Source of the DNA: Amylostereum areolatum | Lineage: Eukaryota; Basidiomycota; Agaricomycetes; Russulales; Stereaceae | Reading direction: 5' to 3' | Assembly (NCBI GenBank): GCA_012932865.1 | Contig: SAXG01000019.1 | Coordinates: 682,001-746,000, forward strand | Length of the DNA stretch: 64,000 nucleotides | Shown here: positions 39,898 to 51,014 of the stretch, piece after piece | Numbering within the stretch: position 1 is the stretch's first letter | Layout: the number at the start of each line of letters is the position of its first letter | The notes under the pieces: model-generated | Database searches by the model: none | What the model saw: only the letters and a program-made list of their open reading frames with translations | What the model was told of the DNA's origin: nothing | Made by a program: the position numbers and the translations under genes

Positions 39898-42024
39898 CAT
39901 CGGTTTTTCACGACATTTTTGTCTTTGGGTCGATCTGCAAGGATATAGACTTTGCGCTTCCAGAGAACATCAAGTTCATCCTGGCATGCAGCATGCCATT
40001 CCTTTTGCTCAGCTTAAGGTAAGCGAGCGATATCGTGGAATGTCCATTCTCGGACATTTTTGGTGTATGACTCCCCCTCGACTGGTACAGCCTTATCTAT
40101 GAGGAAATTTATAAGAGGGACTCCCCCTTCCCGGCATAGTTGTGCCACTTCTTGTTCCTCGTCAGAATGTATTGGAGTTAATTCGCTAGGACGTAGAGAA
40201 CTAGGCTCGGGAACCTGTTCTTCCTGTGTCTGTTGAGTACGGGAGCTACCCGGTTCACTATTAAACAGACGACTCCATTTTTCCGACTCGCGTTCGACAT
40301 CACTGTAACACTGTGGAACATGTTTCTCACGCTGGGAGCGCCTTTCAGGCTGTTTCCCCTTTTGGCGTTGGGATCTTCCTCCGCGCCTAGAACCTTGTAA
40401 TTCTTCCCATGGCGGTGGAGGCGGACTAGGATCATGCACCTGCAGCTGCACCCCTACATCGTCATACGAGGGTTCCTGTCTCCTTTTGGAAGGTTGAATG
40501 AGAGGACAATTATTAGATGTATTATCGTCATCATCAATAAGAGGAATATCCTCAGTTTGTTCTATTTCAGGCGTATTACTAGGCAGCTGTGTAGAACAAT
40601 GTTTTGTCGCAGTAGGACATTTCGGAAACAGCGTCTCATCAAAGAGTGCATATGCCAATGTGAATACCGTGTTATTTGGTGCACGCATAAAAATATTGCC
40701 ATGACCACCAGGTGCAATGCCCAAATATGTCATTAGTTCCAACTTTGGCGACATTTTGTTTTTGCGCGCTTCGTCAGGAATTTTAACATAGGCACCACAG
40801 CCGAACACGCGAAAGTGATCAACGTGTGGCGGTTCTCCAGTGAGAATCTGGTAGGGAGTCTGCCAAGAATGGCGACGAAGAGGCGTACAGTTGTACAAAT
40901 GTATAGCGTGCTGGATGGAGAATTCCTACCAAGATTAGGGAATACAGGCTTCAAGCCGAAGGCTCTCAGACTTTTCCATAAGTGTCCAATTAATTTGTTC
41001 AGCGCGGCCATTTTGCTGATGCGTGTAAGGCGCACTAGTAAGGATCTTGATCCCTTGGTCCAAAAGCTCTTTGTCAAAAGCTTTAGACTTGTACTCTCCT
41101 CCGCCATCAGTTAACCATTGTTGCATACTGGACTTATATTGATTTTTGACCATGGCTAGGAACTGTTTTGTGGCAGGAAGTGTGCCATCTTTGGTGCGCA
41201 AAAGAGCTATCCATGCGTTCGAAGTGTGGTCATCTAGAAAGACAATGATCCACTTGTATTTGTGATACGAAATCGCAGGAAACTCTTTCAAGTCTGAATG
41301 AACCAACTCGAAGGGTTTGAAGCCCGACGAGTGTTGGCAGGGAATGGACGCATAAGCATTTTTCCAGCTGCACAACCAGGGCATATCGGTTCTTCCGAAG
41401 GGAAGTCAATTGATGGAAATCTATCTGTGTGATTGCGTGCTTGATGCAGCGCTTCATGAGATATGTGTCCAAAGTGACGTTATAGTCTACAAAGTAGACA
41501 TCTCCTTGTAATAGATTTGCGGAAGGAGTAGGAGCAATTTTGGCAATGTATGAAACATCACCTGGAAAGCATGTAGACACCTTTAAAACGGTCTTATTTG
41601 TCTTGCGCTCATAGAATTCCAAATGCTGCGCATCACCGCGCAAAAGGATTCCAAGTTGAAGTAGGCGGCCCATTGAAATAAGGCGCACAGATAACTCTGC
41701 AATGTACACAACTGGCGCAAGGCGCACAGTTCGTGTTCTACCACTATCCTCTAGCTGATGCAAGAGAACTGTTCCTTGTCCTGTTCCAAAGGTAATACCC
41801 ATCGCGGTAGTGATAGGAATATACTCCTTTTTGGAAAATTCCTCATATTCAATGAAGTCTGACATTTTATAAGTAAAATGTGAAGATGTGCCCGAGTCGA
41901 TAAGCCAATATTCATGTTTGTCATACTCTTTACTCTCACATCCTGAACATGCAGCAAATGAAGGCACATTTATTTGTCTAGTAACTAGTGGTACATTTAA
42001 ACAATGCGCAGAATTAACATTCAT
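39898..42024 (-). pseudogene. pol: Copia-2 protease, integrase and linker
   Basis: Protease box WLIDSGTSSHFTYKMSDF lies near 41880-41910. The pre-integrase zinc region is frameshifted near 41400. The integrase core shows LVHSDLKEF (about 41305), LTDGGGEYKS (about 41100) and NGRAEQINWTLME (about 41000), the D, D and E positions. The C-terminal part has PYQILTGEPPHVDHFRVFGC and a polar linker to 40014. The N-terminal RT part (EWHAACQDELDVLWKRKVYI) continues to the Gypsy-C junction. Confidence 0.87.
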
Positions 42025-42031
42025 ATACGAA

Positions 42032-42454
42032 TGTCACGGATTGCTCCATTTCTCTCTTCGTTTGCAGACCTTGTACACGCGACGCGTCACGGCACATGAC
42101 TTTCCCTTGCATCACATGCTTCAACGACATCATTGCCCGGACTTCCGAGCGGGGTTCCGCATCCTTATCTATGACATCATTGCTTGGGACCTTCGTCCTC
42201 CGCCCCATGACTCCTTTCTTATTGTCCCCCCCGCTCGCACCACTATCGCATCACATCGCACCATCATACCCACTTGTATATAAGGACAGTGTTTCTCTTC
42301 CCTCTTCCCTAGACTGTCCATCTCGTCATACGGTACTGTAGCGCACGTTGCACTACCCTAGACCCCGGCACTCTCAAATCTATTGTTTCTTCTCGCTCCT
42401 CCCATTGCCGCGACTTAGGCGGTTCCATCGGTCTCATAAACTGTGTTTCTGACA
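42032..42454 (+). repeat. Gypsy-D 5' LTR
   Basis: 423 bp, TGTCACGG to TTTCTGACA. TATATAA is at 42277-42283, and the probable RNA start segment TAGACTGTCCA is at 42310-42320. Confidence 0.95.
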
Positions 42455-42455
42455 C

Positions 42456-43073
42456 CTGGACAGTCTACCCCTACGCCTACCTCGCACCTCTCCCCCCATC
42501 TACCTCTGCCGTCTCTACGACGTTAAAATCCCTTACACCACGGATTTCCCAAACGCACCGGTCTTCCTCCCGTTCAACGGTAAACCAATCACCCCCCGAG
42601 ACGACGCACCCCTACCCTACCCCTGGTCCGACACTGTCACTGTCAACTGCCTTGTCCCCGTCCAGAACCTCTGCAAGAAGGACCCGTGGACTGCACACGG
42701 CCTCAACTTCCGCATTTTCGAGTGGAGGTGGCATAAGGATCACGGTACGGTTGTCCTCGCCCTATACACCCGGATCACTACATGCATCAATGTAGATCTC
42801 GAGTGCCTTGAGTTCACCCTCCACGCCCCCACCTATCACACGTACCTTATCCAGAACGCCCCCAACCCGATCCTCCAGACCAGCTTCACCTCCGTCTCCC
42901 AGTTCAACCGCTGGACCCCCGAGTCTACCCCGCCCCCAATCCTCCGTCCCACCATCAAGGGTAAGACCCTTCGTCACCGCCACCATGAACACAAGATCCG
43001 CCAGGCAATAAAAGCCGGCTGCCTCACCAAGAAACTCCTCGGCCGTCGCCCCGTCGCGGCGGACTTTTCCTAG
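42456..43073 (+). CDS. Gypsy-D leader reading frame, unknown, no ATG
   Basis: An open frame of about 205 codons starts directly after the LTR (a TGA inside the LTR closes it upstream) and ends at TAG 43071-43073. No in-frame ATG was seen. The content is protein-like: RLYDVKIPYTTDFP, then TAHGLNFRIFEWRWHKDHG, then a basic end (KIRQAIKAG, LGRRPVAADFS). Gypsy-E has the same frame with conserved residues (RLYDVK, HGVNCRIYEWRWNHSHG, LLGRRPIAADF) and a TAG at the same place. It is in the same frame as gag. Function and mode of translation are unknown. Confidence 0.55.
   Translation: MDSLPLRLPRTSPPIYLCRLYDVKIPYTTDFPNAPVFLPFNGKPITPRDDAPLPYPWSDTVTVNCLVPVQNLCKKDPWTAHGLNFRIFEWRWHKDHGTVVLALYTRITTCINVDLECLEFTLHAPTYHTYLIQNAPNPILQTSFTSVSQFNRWTPESTPPPILRPTIKGKTLRHRHHEHKIRQAIKAGCLTKKLLGRRPVAADFS
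42457..42467 (+). promoter_or_regulatory. Gypsy-D primer-binding site, self-complementary to LTR
   Basis: TGGACAGTCTA begins 2 nt after the LTR and is the exact 11-nt complement of TAGACTGTCCA, which starts 33 nt after the start of the LTR TATATAA. Confidence 0.78.
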
Positions 43074-44585
43074 ACCACCATCACGTCCCCCGCAGTCCCT
43101 CGTCCCCCCACTCCAAACTTCCCCCCAGGCGTCTTTCGAGACTACTGTCCTGAAGAGTACTACATCCTCACCTCGCAGCAGACTAAGGAATTCGTACGTT
43201 GGCAGCACAACGAACCAAACCGGCAACGTCAAGACTGGTACTTCGACGACCGCGACGAACAACCCTACGTTGAAAAATCGGATTTTGCCACTGCTGCGGA
43301 CGTTCTACAGCGCTTCCTGAACCCTCCTCCTACCAACTCGCCCCCACCCCGTCGATGTACTGTAGTCGAAGTCCCAAAAGGGATCAACTACAACGACACA
43401 ACTGGGAAGTGGTACGCCTATAGACGGAACAAGAACGGAACCCCAGGATGATCAGTAGTTGAGTGGCAGCCCACTTCGTTCAGTCCCGTCCAAGATCACT
43501 GGTCGTGGCATCATAACCAGCAATTCCTCACCCCCGCCAACTTCCTTGTCGCAAAAGAAGTTGAGGACGAAGTAGAAGAAGCGGAAGAACACCGACAAGA
43601 AACCCTACGCCGCCTTGATCAAGAACTCGCCCAATCCCTCACCATCCCCCTCCCCTTCGACAAGATGTCTGACGCCGAATCTAAACCTGCCGTCTCCAAG
43701 TGGGAGATCGGCCCCAAGCCAAAGCCATTCAAAGGCGATAGACGCGACACTCTCCGGTTCTCCCTCGAGCTCCGTATATTCCTACGCGTTAACAAGGATG
43801 TTTATACCACAGACGACGCCAAGATGATGCTCCTCCTCAGCCTGATGGAGGACGACACGGCGAAAGCCTGGGCCATGCATCGCCGCATGGAACTCTTCGC
43901 CGACGAAGACGAGAAGGAAGACGCCGAAACCCCCGACCCCACGCCCCCAACGACCACCCGGGACGTCACTGACTTTATCACCGAGTTTGAGATGCTGGCA
44001 ACCATGTCAGCGTACGACGACAAGGCGCTAATCCACTTCTTCAAGAAGGGACTTCAGCGTGACCTCGGCAAGCAGGTGGCCCGGTCGTACCCATTCCCCA
44101 CCAAACTCGCGGAGTAAAAGGAGCGCGCCCGCCGCATCAACCACCAGTGGCTTGAAGAGAAGCCAGAGAGGAAGAGCAGTCAGTCCAAGGGGGCTGTTGC
44201 GCTCACCTCGAACGGTTCGACCAATGACTCCTCGTCGCGCCGAGTCGGCGCCTTCACCAACACCTCGACCCACCCTGCAAAACTGACGGACGACGAGCGC
44301 GCAAAGATGATGCGCAAAGGCAAGTGCTTCATGTGTCGACAGGCCGGTCACGTCTCTCGCGACTGCCCCAACCGCGATTCGAGCGCGCGACGAGTGGGCG
44401 CAGTAGAGACTGGGTCCAAGGCCCCTCCCCTGCCGACGAACACGGCTCCGTCCACTGCGAAAGCAGCTCCCGACCCGTCCAAAACCATCGCGGCAATCAC
44501 CCGCCAGCTGAAGGATCTGGACGTGGAAGGTAAGGAACAGGCAGTGGCACTGTTGAAGGATATCCTGGAGTCGCAGGATTTTTGA
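43074..44585 (+). pseudogene. gag: Gypsy-D gag with N-terminal extension
   Basis: The frame continues after the TAG with a W/Y-rich segment (QDWYFDDRDEQPYVEKSDF, GKWYAYRRN, DHWSW) up to MSDAESKP at 43665, the likely start of Gag proper. The capsid-like part (IGPKPKPFKGDRRDTLRFSL, LMEDDTAKAWAM, EFEMLATMSAYDDKALIHFF) lacks about 60 residues present in Gypsy-E. The intact knuckle CFMCRQAGHVSRDC lies near 44325-44370. In-frame stops are a TGA near 43447 (expected Arg) and TAA at 44115-44117. The gag stop TGA is at 44583-44585. Confidence 0.85.
44576..44582 (+). promoter_or_regulatory. -1 frameshift site G GAT TTT, Gypsy-D
   Basis: Gag codons read CAG GAT TTT TGA, and pol is entered at TTG 44582 in -1. 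G GAT TT- is a known functional variant of the X XXY YYZ heptamer in some retroviruses. Confidence 0.65.
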
Positions 44586-47500
44586 AACGCCCCCCAGTCG
44601 CGTCGTCTGGCGGAGGCAAAGGACTTGTATCATCGGCATCTTACAATCGCTTTTCTGTATTATCATCTATGACCTCATGTGAGCAATCGTATCCATCGTG
44701 TGTGCACCTCTCTACTGTCACGAAGAACAGGCAAACACCCTCGATAACGCTCAGAGTCAAGATGATTGGACGAGCGACAGGCCGACAAATCGACGCAGAT
44801 GCACTGCTTGACAGCGGTGCAGAAGGAATCATCATCAATCGAAGCTTTGCTGAACGCAAGAAGCTGACCACGAGAAAACTAGAAAACCCGTTCCCCGTGC
44901 GTAACGTGGATGGCACCGAGAACATCATGGGCTGGGTACGTGACACGACGACCCAGCGAATCCGGATATACTCGCAAGACTCAAAGGCATACCATGAGGA
45001 AGAAGCTGAGTTCTTCATCACCGACATCGGTGATCACGATATGATCCTTGGAACAGACTGGCTCGATGAGCATAACCCCACCATAGACTGGCAGCAAGAT
45101 CGTGTTGACATGCTCCGCTGCCCTCCCTCCTGCACCCTCTCCGAACCGACCGTGACAAACCTTGCAACAAAGCCGCGAACACCATTGTCGACTCGATCAC
45201 AGCGAAAGGTTCGAGCTGATGCGCCCCCTAAGGTACCTCTAGTCCCGGACGACCCCTTCCCAGAACCAGTGTATGTCTCCTGGGCCCCTATCCCTACATA
45301 TGTCATCCCCGCGCGCAGGGTCAAAGGTGTTCGTATCCGCACATCCCATCTCTCACCTCTACCTGCCCGCCTTTTCACTGAAGACGACGACGAACGACCC
45401 AGAGTCTTCCGAGACTGGGAGATCAATGGCCTGCGTCGTGCTGGGATTCTTCCTGAAGTTGACGGCCCTAACCCGGAGGCAGTACCAATCCGAGCGGGCT
45501 TCACCAAGGCGCAAGAGCTTGCAGAGCACTCAAAGGAAAACGCACGCCCGCAAACCTTTGAAGACTTGGTTCCCCCTCCATACCGCGACTTTGCACCCGT
45601 ATTCGACAAGAAAACCTCTGAACGACTACCCGACCGACGACCATGGGATCATGCCATCGACATGAAGGACGGCTTCGAACCCAAGCCCTGCAAGATCTAT
45701 CCGCTCTCCCCCTCCGAGCAGATCGAGCTCGATACCTTCCTCAATGACCACCTGAAGAAGGGCTACATTCGCCCATCGAAATCGCCGCAGGCAAGTCCGT
45801 TCTTCTTCGTCAAAAAGAAGGATGGGAAGCTGCGGCCTGTACAGGACTATTGAGAGCTGAACAAGGGTACCATCAAGAACGAGTATCCCTTGCCGCTGAT
45901 CTCAGAAATTGTCGACCGCCTCAAAGGTGCAAAGATCTTCTCCAAGATGGACGTCCGCTGGGGGTACAACAACGTCCGCATCAAGGAAGGCGATGAGTGG
46001 AAGGCTGCGTTCAAGACGAATCGTGGCCTCTTTGAACCTACGGTGATGTTCTTCAGCCTTATGAACTCCCCCGCGACGTTCCAGGCAATGATGAACGAAC
46101 TTTTCAAGGACCTTATCGACTCGGGCAAAGTCATCATCTACATGGACGACATCCTCGTATTCACTCGAACTATGGAAGAACATCGTGCCATAGTGCGACA
46201 GGTTCTCCAACGCCTACAAGACAACGACCTGTTCCTTAAGCCAGAGAAATGCGTCTTCGAGCAGGACTCCGTTGAATACCTGGGACTCATTATCTCACAC
46301 GACAAGATCGCCATGGACCCCGTCAAGGTAGCTGGTATCCAGGACTAGCCGACACCCCGGACGGTCAAGGATGTACAATCCTTCCTCGGATTTGGTAACT
46401 TCTACCGATGCTTCATCAAGGATTTCTCCAAGATCGCACGACCTCTGTTCGACCTAACAAAGAAGGACTGCACATAGAATTGGTCGATGGAATGCCAGAC
46501 GGCATTTAACGCACTTAAAGCTGTGTTCACCTCCTCCCCTGTCTTAGTTATGCCTGATCCAAGGAAACCCTACCTCGTCGAAGTTGACGCCTCGGACTTT
46601 GCTACTGGAGGTATACTCTCGCAGAAAGGCGACGACGGTCACTGGCATCCAGTGGCGTATCTGTCCAAGGCCCTGTCGGAACCGGAACGCAACTACGACA
46701 TCTACGACAAGGAGCTACTCGCGATCATCCATGCGCTTGAAGCCTGGCGCCACTACCTCGAAGGCGCCCCCGACACCGTCGAAATCTGGACAGACCACAA
46801 GAACCTGGAGCACTTCAAGACAGCACAGAAGCTGAGCCGCCGACAGGCACGTTGGGCTCTATTCCTCACTCGATTTGACTTCGCGCTCGTTCACAAACCA
46901 GGAGTATCCCATCGCCCAGACCCAATGTCCCGACGACCTGATCACAAGCAGGGCGTTGAGAATGACAACAAGGAGCGTATCTTGCTCGACCCCAAGTACT
47001 TCCAGATACGTGCAACAAGGCCAGGAGCAGTAACCTCCCTCGGCGATGTCGAACTCCGACGACGTATCCGCGACTGCAAGACCAAGGACATCGAGGTCGT
47101 TCAAGCTCTGGATGCCATCTTACGAAATGGACCACGTACACTCGTCAAGAACCTTCAAGAGTGGAACTACGAAGAAGGCCTGGTCCTGTTTAGAGGAAAG
47201 GTATATGTCCCTGCAGACGACGAGTTGCGACGCGACATTGTCAAAATGTACCATGAATCGCCCCTGGCTGGACACCCTGGTCGCTTCAAGACTTACGAAC
47301 TTGTGAGTCGTGAATATTGGTGGCCTGGCATGTCTGTCTTCGTCCGCGACTTTGTAGCAGGATGCGCAACCTGCCAGTCAACAAAGACACAGAGCAGCCG
47401 GCCCCACGTCGACATGATCCCGAATGAAGTACCCGACCGACCATTTGGCGTCATCTCTACCGACTTCATTGTCGAGCTCCCTGACTGCGAAGGCTATAAT

Positions 47501-48676
47501 GCCGTCAATGTCGTGGTTGATCGCCTCACCAAGATGGTGGTTACCACCCCATGTACAACGAAGATCACCAGCGATGGCACGGCTGACATTCTCTTCGATA
47601 AGGTATACCGACACTACGGCTTAACGGACAAGATCATCTCGGATCGCGGACCCCAATTTGCTGGGCAGGTAATGCGTACACTCAACGAGAAGCTCAGGAT
47701 CAAGTCTGCCCTTAGCACAGCGTATCACCCACAGACAGACGGCCAGACCGAACACGGAAACCAGAACCTTGAGCAGTTCCTGCAAGTATTCTGCAACTAC
47801 CGTCAAGATGACTGGGTGAAGTGGTTGCCCTTCTTCGAGTTTTCTCACAACTCCCGCACCCATGCAGCTACTGGAAAGGCCCCCTTTGAAGTCCTCTACG
47901 GCTTCCTCCCCAAGATGTACCCATCCGTAAACCCGTCCTCGAAGGTCCCTGCAGTTGAAGAATGCCTCCGTCAACTTGAAGAAGTCTGACAGGAGATCAA
48001 GGCCAGCCTTGCCCTCGCATCCGACTTAATGAAGCACTACAATGGTGACACGATCAGCAAATTGACACTGTTCGCCGTCGGAGACAAGGTCTGGCTCGAA
48101 GGCAAAAACCTGAAGACAACGAGGCCAAAAGCTAAGCTTGCTGCCAAACGATTTGGACCCTTCGAGATCGTTGACATTATTAGCCCAGTGAACTACCGCC
48201 TGAAGCTGCCGAAGACGTGGAGAATCCACCCAGTCTTCCATGCTTCGCTGCTCACCGCGTACAAGGAGACAACGGCACATGGTCCAAACTATGAACAACT
48301 GCCGCCTGACCTCGTTGATGACAAAGAAGAATATGACGTTGAAGACATCATCGACTCGAAGCCGACCCGCAACAAGAAAGGCATACAATACCTCGTCAAG
48401 TGGGCAGGCTATCCTGACTCCGAGAATACCTGGCTCCCTCGCTCCTCGCTCTCAAAAGTCACCGACATGATCGATGCCTTCCACAAACGCCATCCAAACG
48501 CGCCCCGCCCTGTGCGTTCCCTCGGCATCTCCTTTGATGATTTCCTCGCATCTACCCTTGCAGATGACATTGCGCTCCAGGTGAAAGCGCGTCTTAAAGG
48601 GGGGGTAATGTCACGGCTCGCTCCATTTCTCTCTTCGTTTGCAGACCTCGTACACGCAACATGTCATGGCACATGA
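44582..48676 (+). pseudogene. pol: Gypsy-D pol
   Basis: A single frame covers protease (ALLDSGAEGIIIN near 44800), RT ([17 protein letters not shown] at 45800-45852, YMDD near 46140), RNase H (VDASDFATGGILSQ near 46590), integrase zinc site (HESPLAGHPGRFK, CATCQSTK) and core (STDFI, ISDRGPQFAGQVM, DGQTEHGNQNLEQFL). The chromodomain lies at 48350-48440 (QYLVKWAGYPDSENTWLPRS). In-frame stops are TGA 45851-45853, TAG 46346-46348, a TAG near 46477 and TGA 47987-47989. By comparison with Gypsy-E the first fits an Arg CGA codon and the second a Trp TGG codon, and the others fit the same types. The frame ends inside the 3' LTR. Confidence 0.9.
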
Positions 48677-49031
48677 CTTTCCCTTGCATCACATGCTTCA
48701 ACGACATCATTGCCCGGACTTCCGAGCGGGGTTCCGCATCCTTATCTATGACATCATTGCTTTGGACCTTCGTCCTCCGCCCCATGACTCCTTTCTTATT
48801 GTTCCCCCCGCTCGCACCACTATCGCATCGCATCGCACCATCGTACCCACTTGTATATAAGGACAGTGTTTCTCTTCCCTCTTCCCTAGACTGTCCATCT
48901 CATCATACGGTACTGTAGCGCACATTGCACTACCCTAGACCCCGGCACTCTCGAATCTATCGTTTCTTCTCGCTCCTCCCATCGTCGCGACTTAGGCGGT
49001 TCCATCGGTCTCATAAACTGCGTTTCTGACA
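48609..49031 (+). repeat. Gypsy-D 3' LTR
   Basis: 423 bp, preceded by a polypurine run AAAGGGGGGGTAA. Many differences from the 5' LTR are transitions at CpG (for example CACGCGACGCG against CACGCAACATG). Confidence 0.94.
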
Positions 49032-49199
49032 CAGTATCTCTTTCCCCTTTTCCTTAGACTGTCCATCTTGTCCTATGGTACTGCAGCTCGCGTTGCACTA
49101 TCCTAGACTCGGCACTCTCGCATCCATTTATTCTCTCTTGCTCCTCCCATCGTCGCGACTTAGGCGGTTCTATCGGTCTCATAAACTGTGTTTCTGACA
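49030..49199 (+). repeat. truncated LTR of the Gypsy-D family
   Basis: About 170 bp equal to the 3' part of the LTR (from ACAGTATCTC to TTTCTGACA) follow the 3' LTR directly, joined at a shared ACA. It is closest to the LTR at 62698-63120. Confidence 0.88.
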
Positions 49200-49925
49200 T
49201 ATGTCAGTTGTATTGTGTTTCTGCCTCCACGGTGGAGAAACTGTAATCTTGTCAGCTGTGAGCACCGTGCACTATTGACACAAATTTTACTTGTAGGAGC
49301 ACCGCACCACGATGTCAATGCGGGCGTATGAGAGTGTTTTTTTTGAGAGTGAGATGTACTAGTGAAATCAGCATGCGTGTCTGACAGATGAAAGAGGTGA
49401 AACCCACCACTGGATGTCTGTGCACACAACTAGAATTTGGTTGGCGTTAGAGGTTCAATGTTCGAACGTTCGACATTCAGAGAGAAGATCAATGCAGTGA
49501 GGGGGAAAGGTAAGATGGACACAGGAGATTTTCTGGTGTGTACCTTCCTCTTTGAGCGATCTCCATGCTGGGCCAGCCGGCTCCTTTAAGTTTTCCTCTT
49601 CACTGGTATCTATGCTCAGCCCATGCTTTATAGCTGAAATAAAGTTGTCATAGATTGAAACGAAGTGACTTCATCAAGGCTACTGGTGAGGTGAGGTAAG
49701 TATAGATGGCGAAGTCTGTGCAAGTGTACTAAATACTCAACCTAACATACTATACACTCGTGTCTAGGCAGACCGCCCTCCCGCTATGCAAGTAGACCAC
49801 GTATATCCAGGGAGGAATAGTTAACGAGCCTTGTCTGGCGTTCGGTTCAGAGATGGAACGACATATGCCATGCACTATCGCTCAGCATAAAACTCTAGCG
49901 GAATAAACAATTATGACGAGATGTT
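49200..49925. other. no supported gene
   Basis: Short ORFs only. It may be the decayed 3' flank of the F-box gene. Confidence 0.4.
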
Positions 49926-50184
49926 CTAGGGACGAGAACTCACGGAACAGAAATCCCATCTGGTCGCCAACTCTATATGGTCATCAGTGATGCAGACAGC
50001 TAACGTCTTGATAGATGTTTGCCCAGAAAGTCCATAATTGCAAGCAGTAAGATCAGCCCAGGACGCATCACAGTGCATGGATATCTTGATTTGTGCATCT
50101 TTGCCACACAAGTATCCTGGCCACCGAGGTCGTGAATCGATCAAAACACGAACAAGACCGTCCGGTTCCGAAAGACCTAGATAC

Positions 50185-50440
50185 ACATAAGAAAAAAATA
50201 ATATAATAATTAAAATTTATTTTAATAAATAATACAAGACTTCAAATTAAAGAGATTTTACCTAAATAGAATATAATTAATATTTTTAAAATACTATTAT
50301 ACTTTTTTAAGTTAATAATAAAATTTGTTTTTTAATCTAAAGATTCTCTTGTATTAACTGTAAAGAAGAGATTTTTTTATCGAACAATAAGTGCACTTCC
50401 ATAAGCACACACTATAATGAAAAAGAAGAATGAAACCTGA
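50185..50440 (-). other. AT-rich island or intron in the F-box gene
   Basis: About 200 bp (50185-50395) are overwhelmingly A and T, unlike the surrounding sequence. On the minus strand the block can be bounded by GTTTCATTC and ...TATCTAG, compatible with a long intron. A mitochondrial fragment is an alternative. Confidence 0.55.
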
Positions 50441-50786
50441 TAAGCATCAGTTAGAGTCTGGAGGAGCCCGTACGTACAGGCAGAAAGAATGATAGTTTGT
50501 AATGGGTTCAGCGTGGTTTGATGAACAGCGAAACCGGCATGAATGTCCATTGAGGACTGATCGGAGACATGGAGTCCACTGAGGAAGTTCGCCGTGGAAA
50601 GTTAGAGATCATAAATTTGTCAAAAGACAAACACGGCCATATGGATTTGTGTCACCAGGATGCAGGACGTTTGAGATAGAGAGGTACTCAAGCTTTGGAC
50701 AAGCTCTTAGGCATGCCAGAAGGAGTGACAAAGTTCCTGTCACTGTGTTGAAATCGTCTCCATGTACGTAGAGAGATCATAGTTTC

Positions 50787-50943
50787 GGGGAAGAAAATGG
50801 AATAAGGATGTTATCCATATGAAGAGTGAACAAATTCGGAAAAATTAGACTTAAATAGAAACACACCTTACGAAAACAGATTTTGATTAGTCTGATTTGT
50901 TCACTCTTCATATGGATAACATCCTTATTCCATTTTCTTCCCC
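50787..50943. repeat. perfect 49-bp inverted repeat with 59-bp loop
   Basis: Arms 50787-50835 and 50895-50943 are exact reverse complements. The left arm is F-box gene coding sequence (minus strand LFTLHMDNILIPF). The right arm is an inverted copy. Confidence 0.97.
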
Positions 50944-51014
50944 TGCTCGACGACACTGTGCTGCAACAGTGGATATGCACGATCAGGAGGGAAGTAACTT
51001 TGAAGTCTGAGAAG

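Larger units (their letters stand above)
31727..39902 (-). mobile_element. Gypsy-C: complete Ty3/gypsy chromovirus nested in Copia-2
   Basis: The element occupies 31732-39897 (8,166 bp) with two 457-bp LTRs and the perfect target duplication CATCG (31727-31731 and 39898-39902). The order on the minus strand is 5' LTR, self-priming PBS, leader frame, gag (carrying a MITE), -1 frameshift, pol with chromodomain, 3' LTR. Pol is one frame broken only by point stops. Confidence 0.96.
29132..42031 (-). mobile_element. Copia-2: Ty1/copia element, nested host of later insertions
   Basis: The minus-strand coding order is protease (42024 down), integrase (41450-40800), linker (40800-40010), RT (39990-39900 and then 31726-30810) and RNase H (30350-29928), followed by a 3' untranslated part and LTR. 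Two later insertions interrupt it: Gypsy-C at 31732-39897 and a solo LTR at 30356-30806. The 5' part (5' LTR, gag) is missing, because the sequence stops where Gypsy-D begins at 42032. Several frameshifts and stops are present. Confidence 0.9.
42032..49031 (+). mobile_element. Gypsy-D: Ty3/gypsy chromovirus
   Basis: It is 7.0 kb with two 423-bp LTRs (42032-42454 and 48609-49031), a self-priming PBS, leader frame, gag, pol and a chromodomain. The flanking five bases (ACGAA and CAGTA) do not match. The left flank is truncated Copia-2 and the right flank a partial LTR, so the ends were rearranged after insertion. Gag and pol are each a single frame broken only by point stops. Confidence 0.94.
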
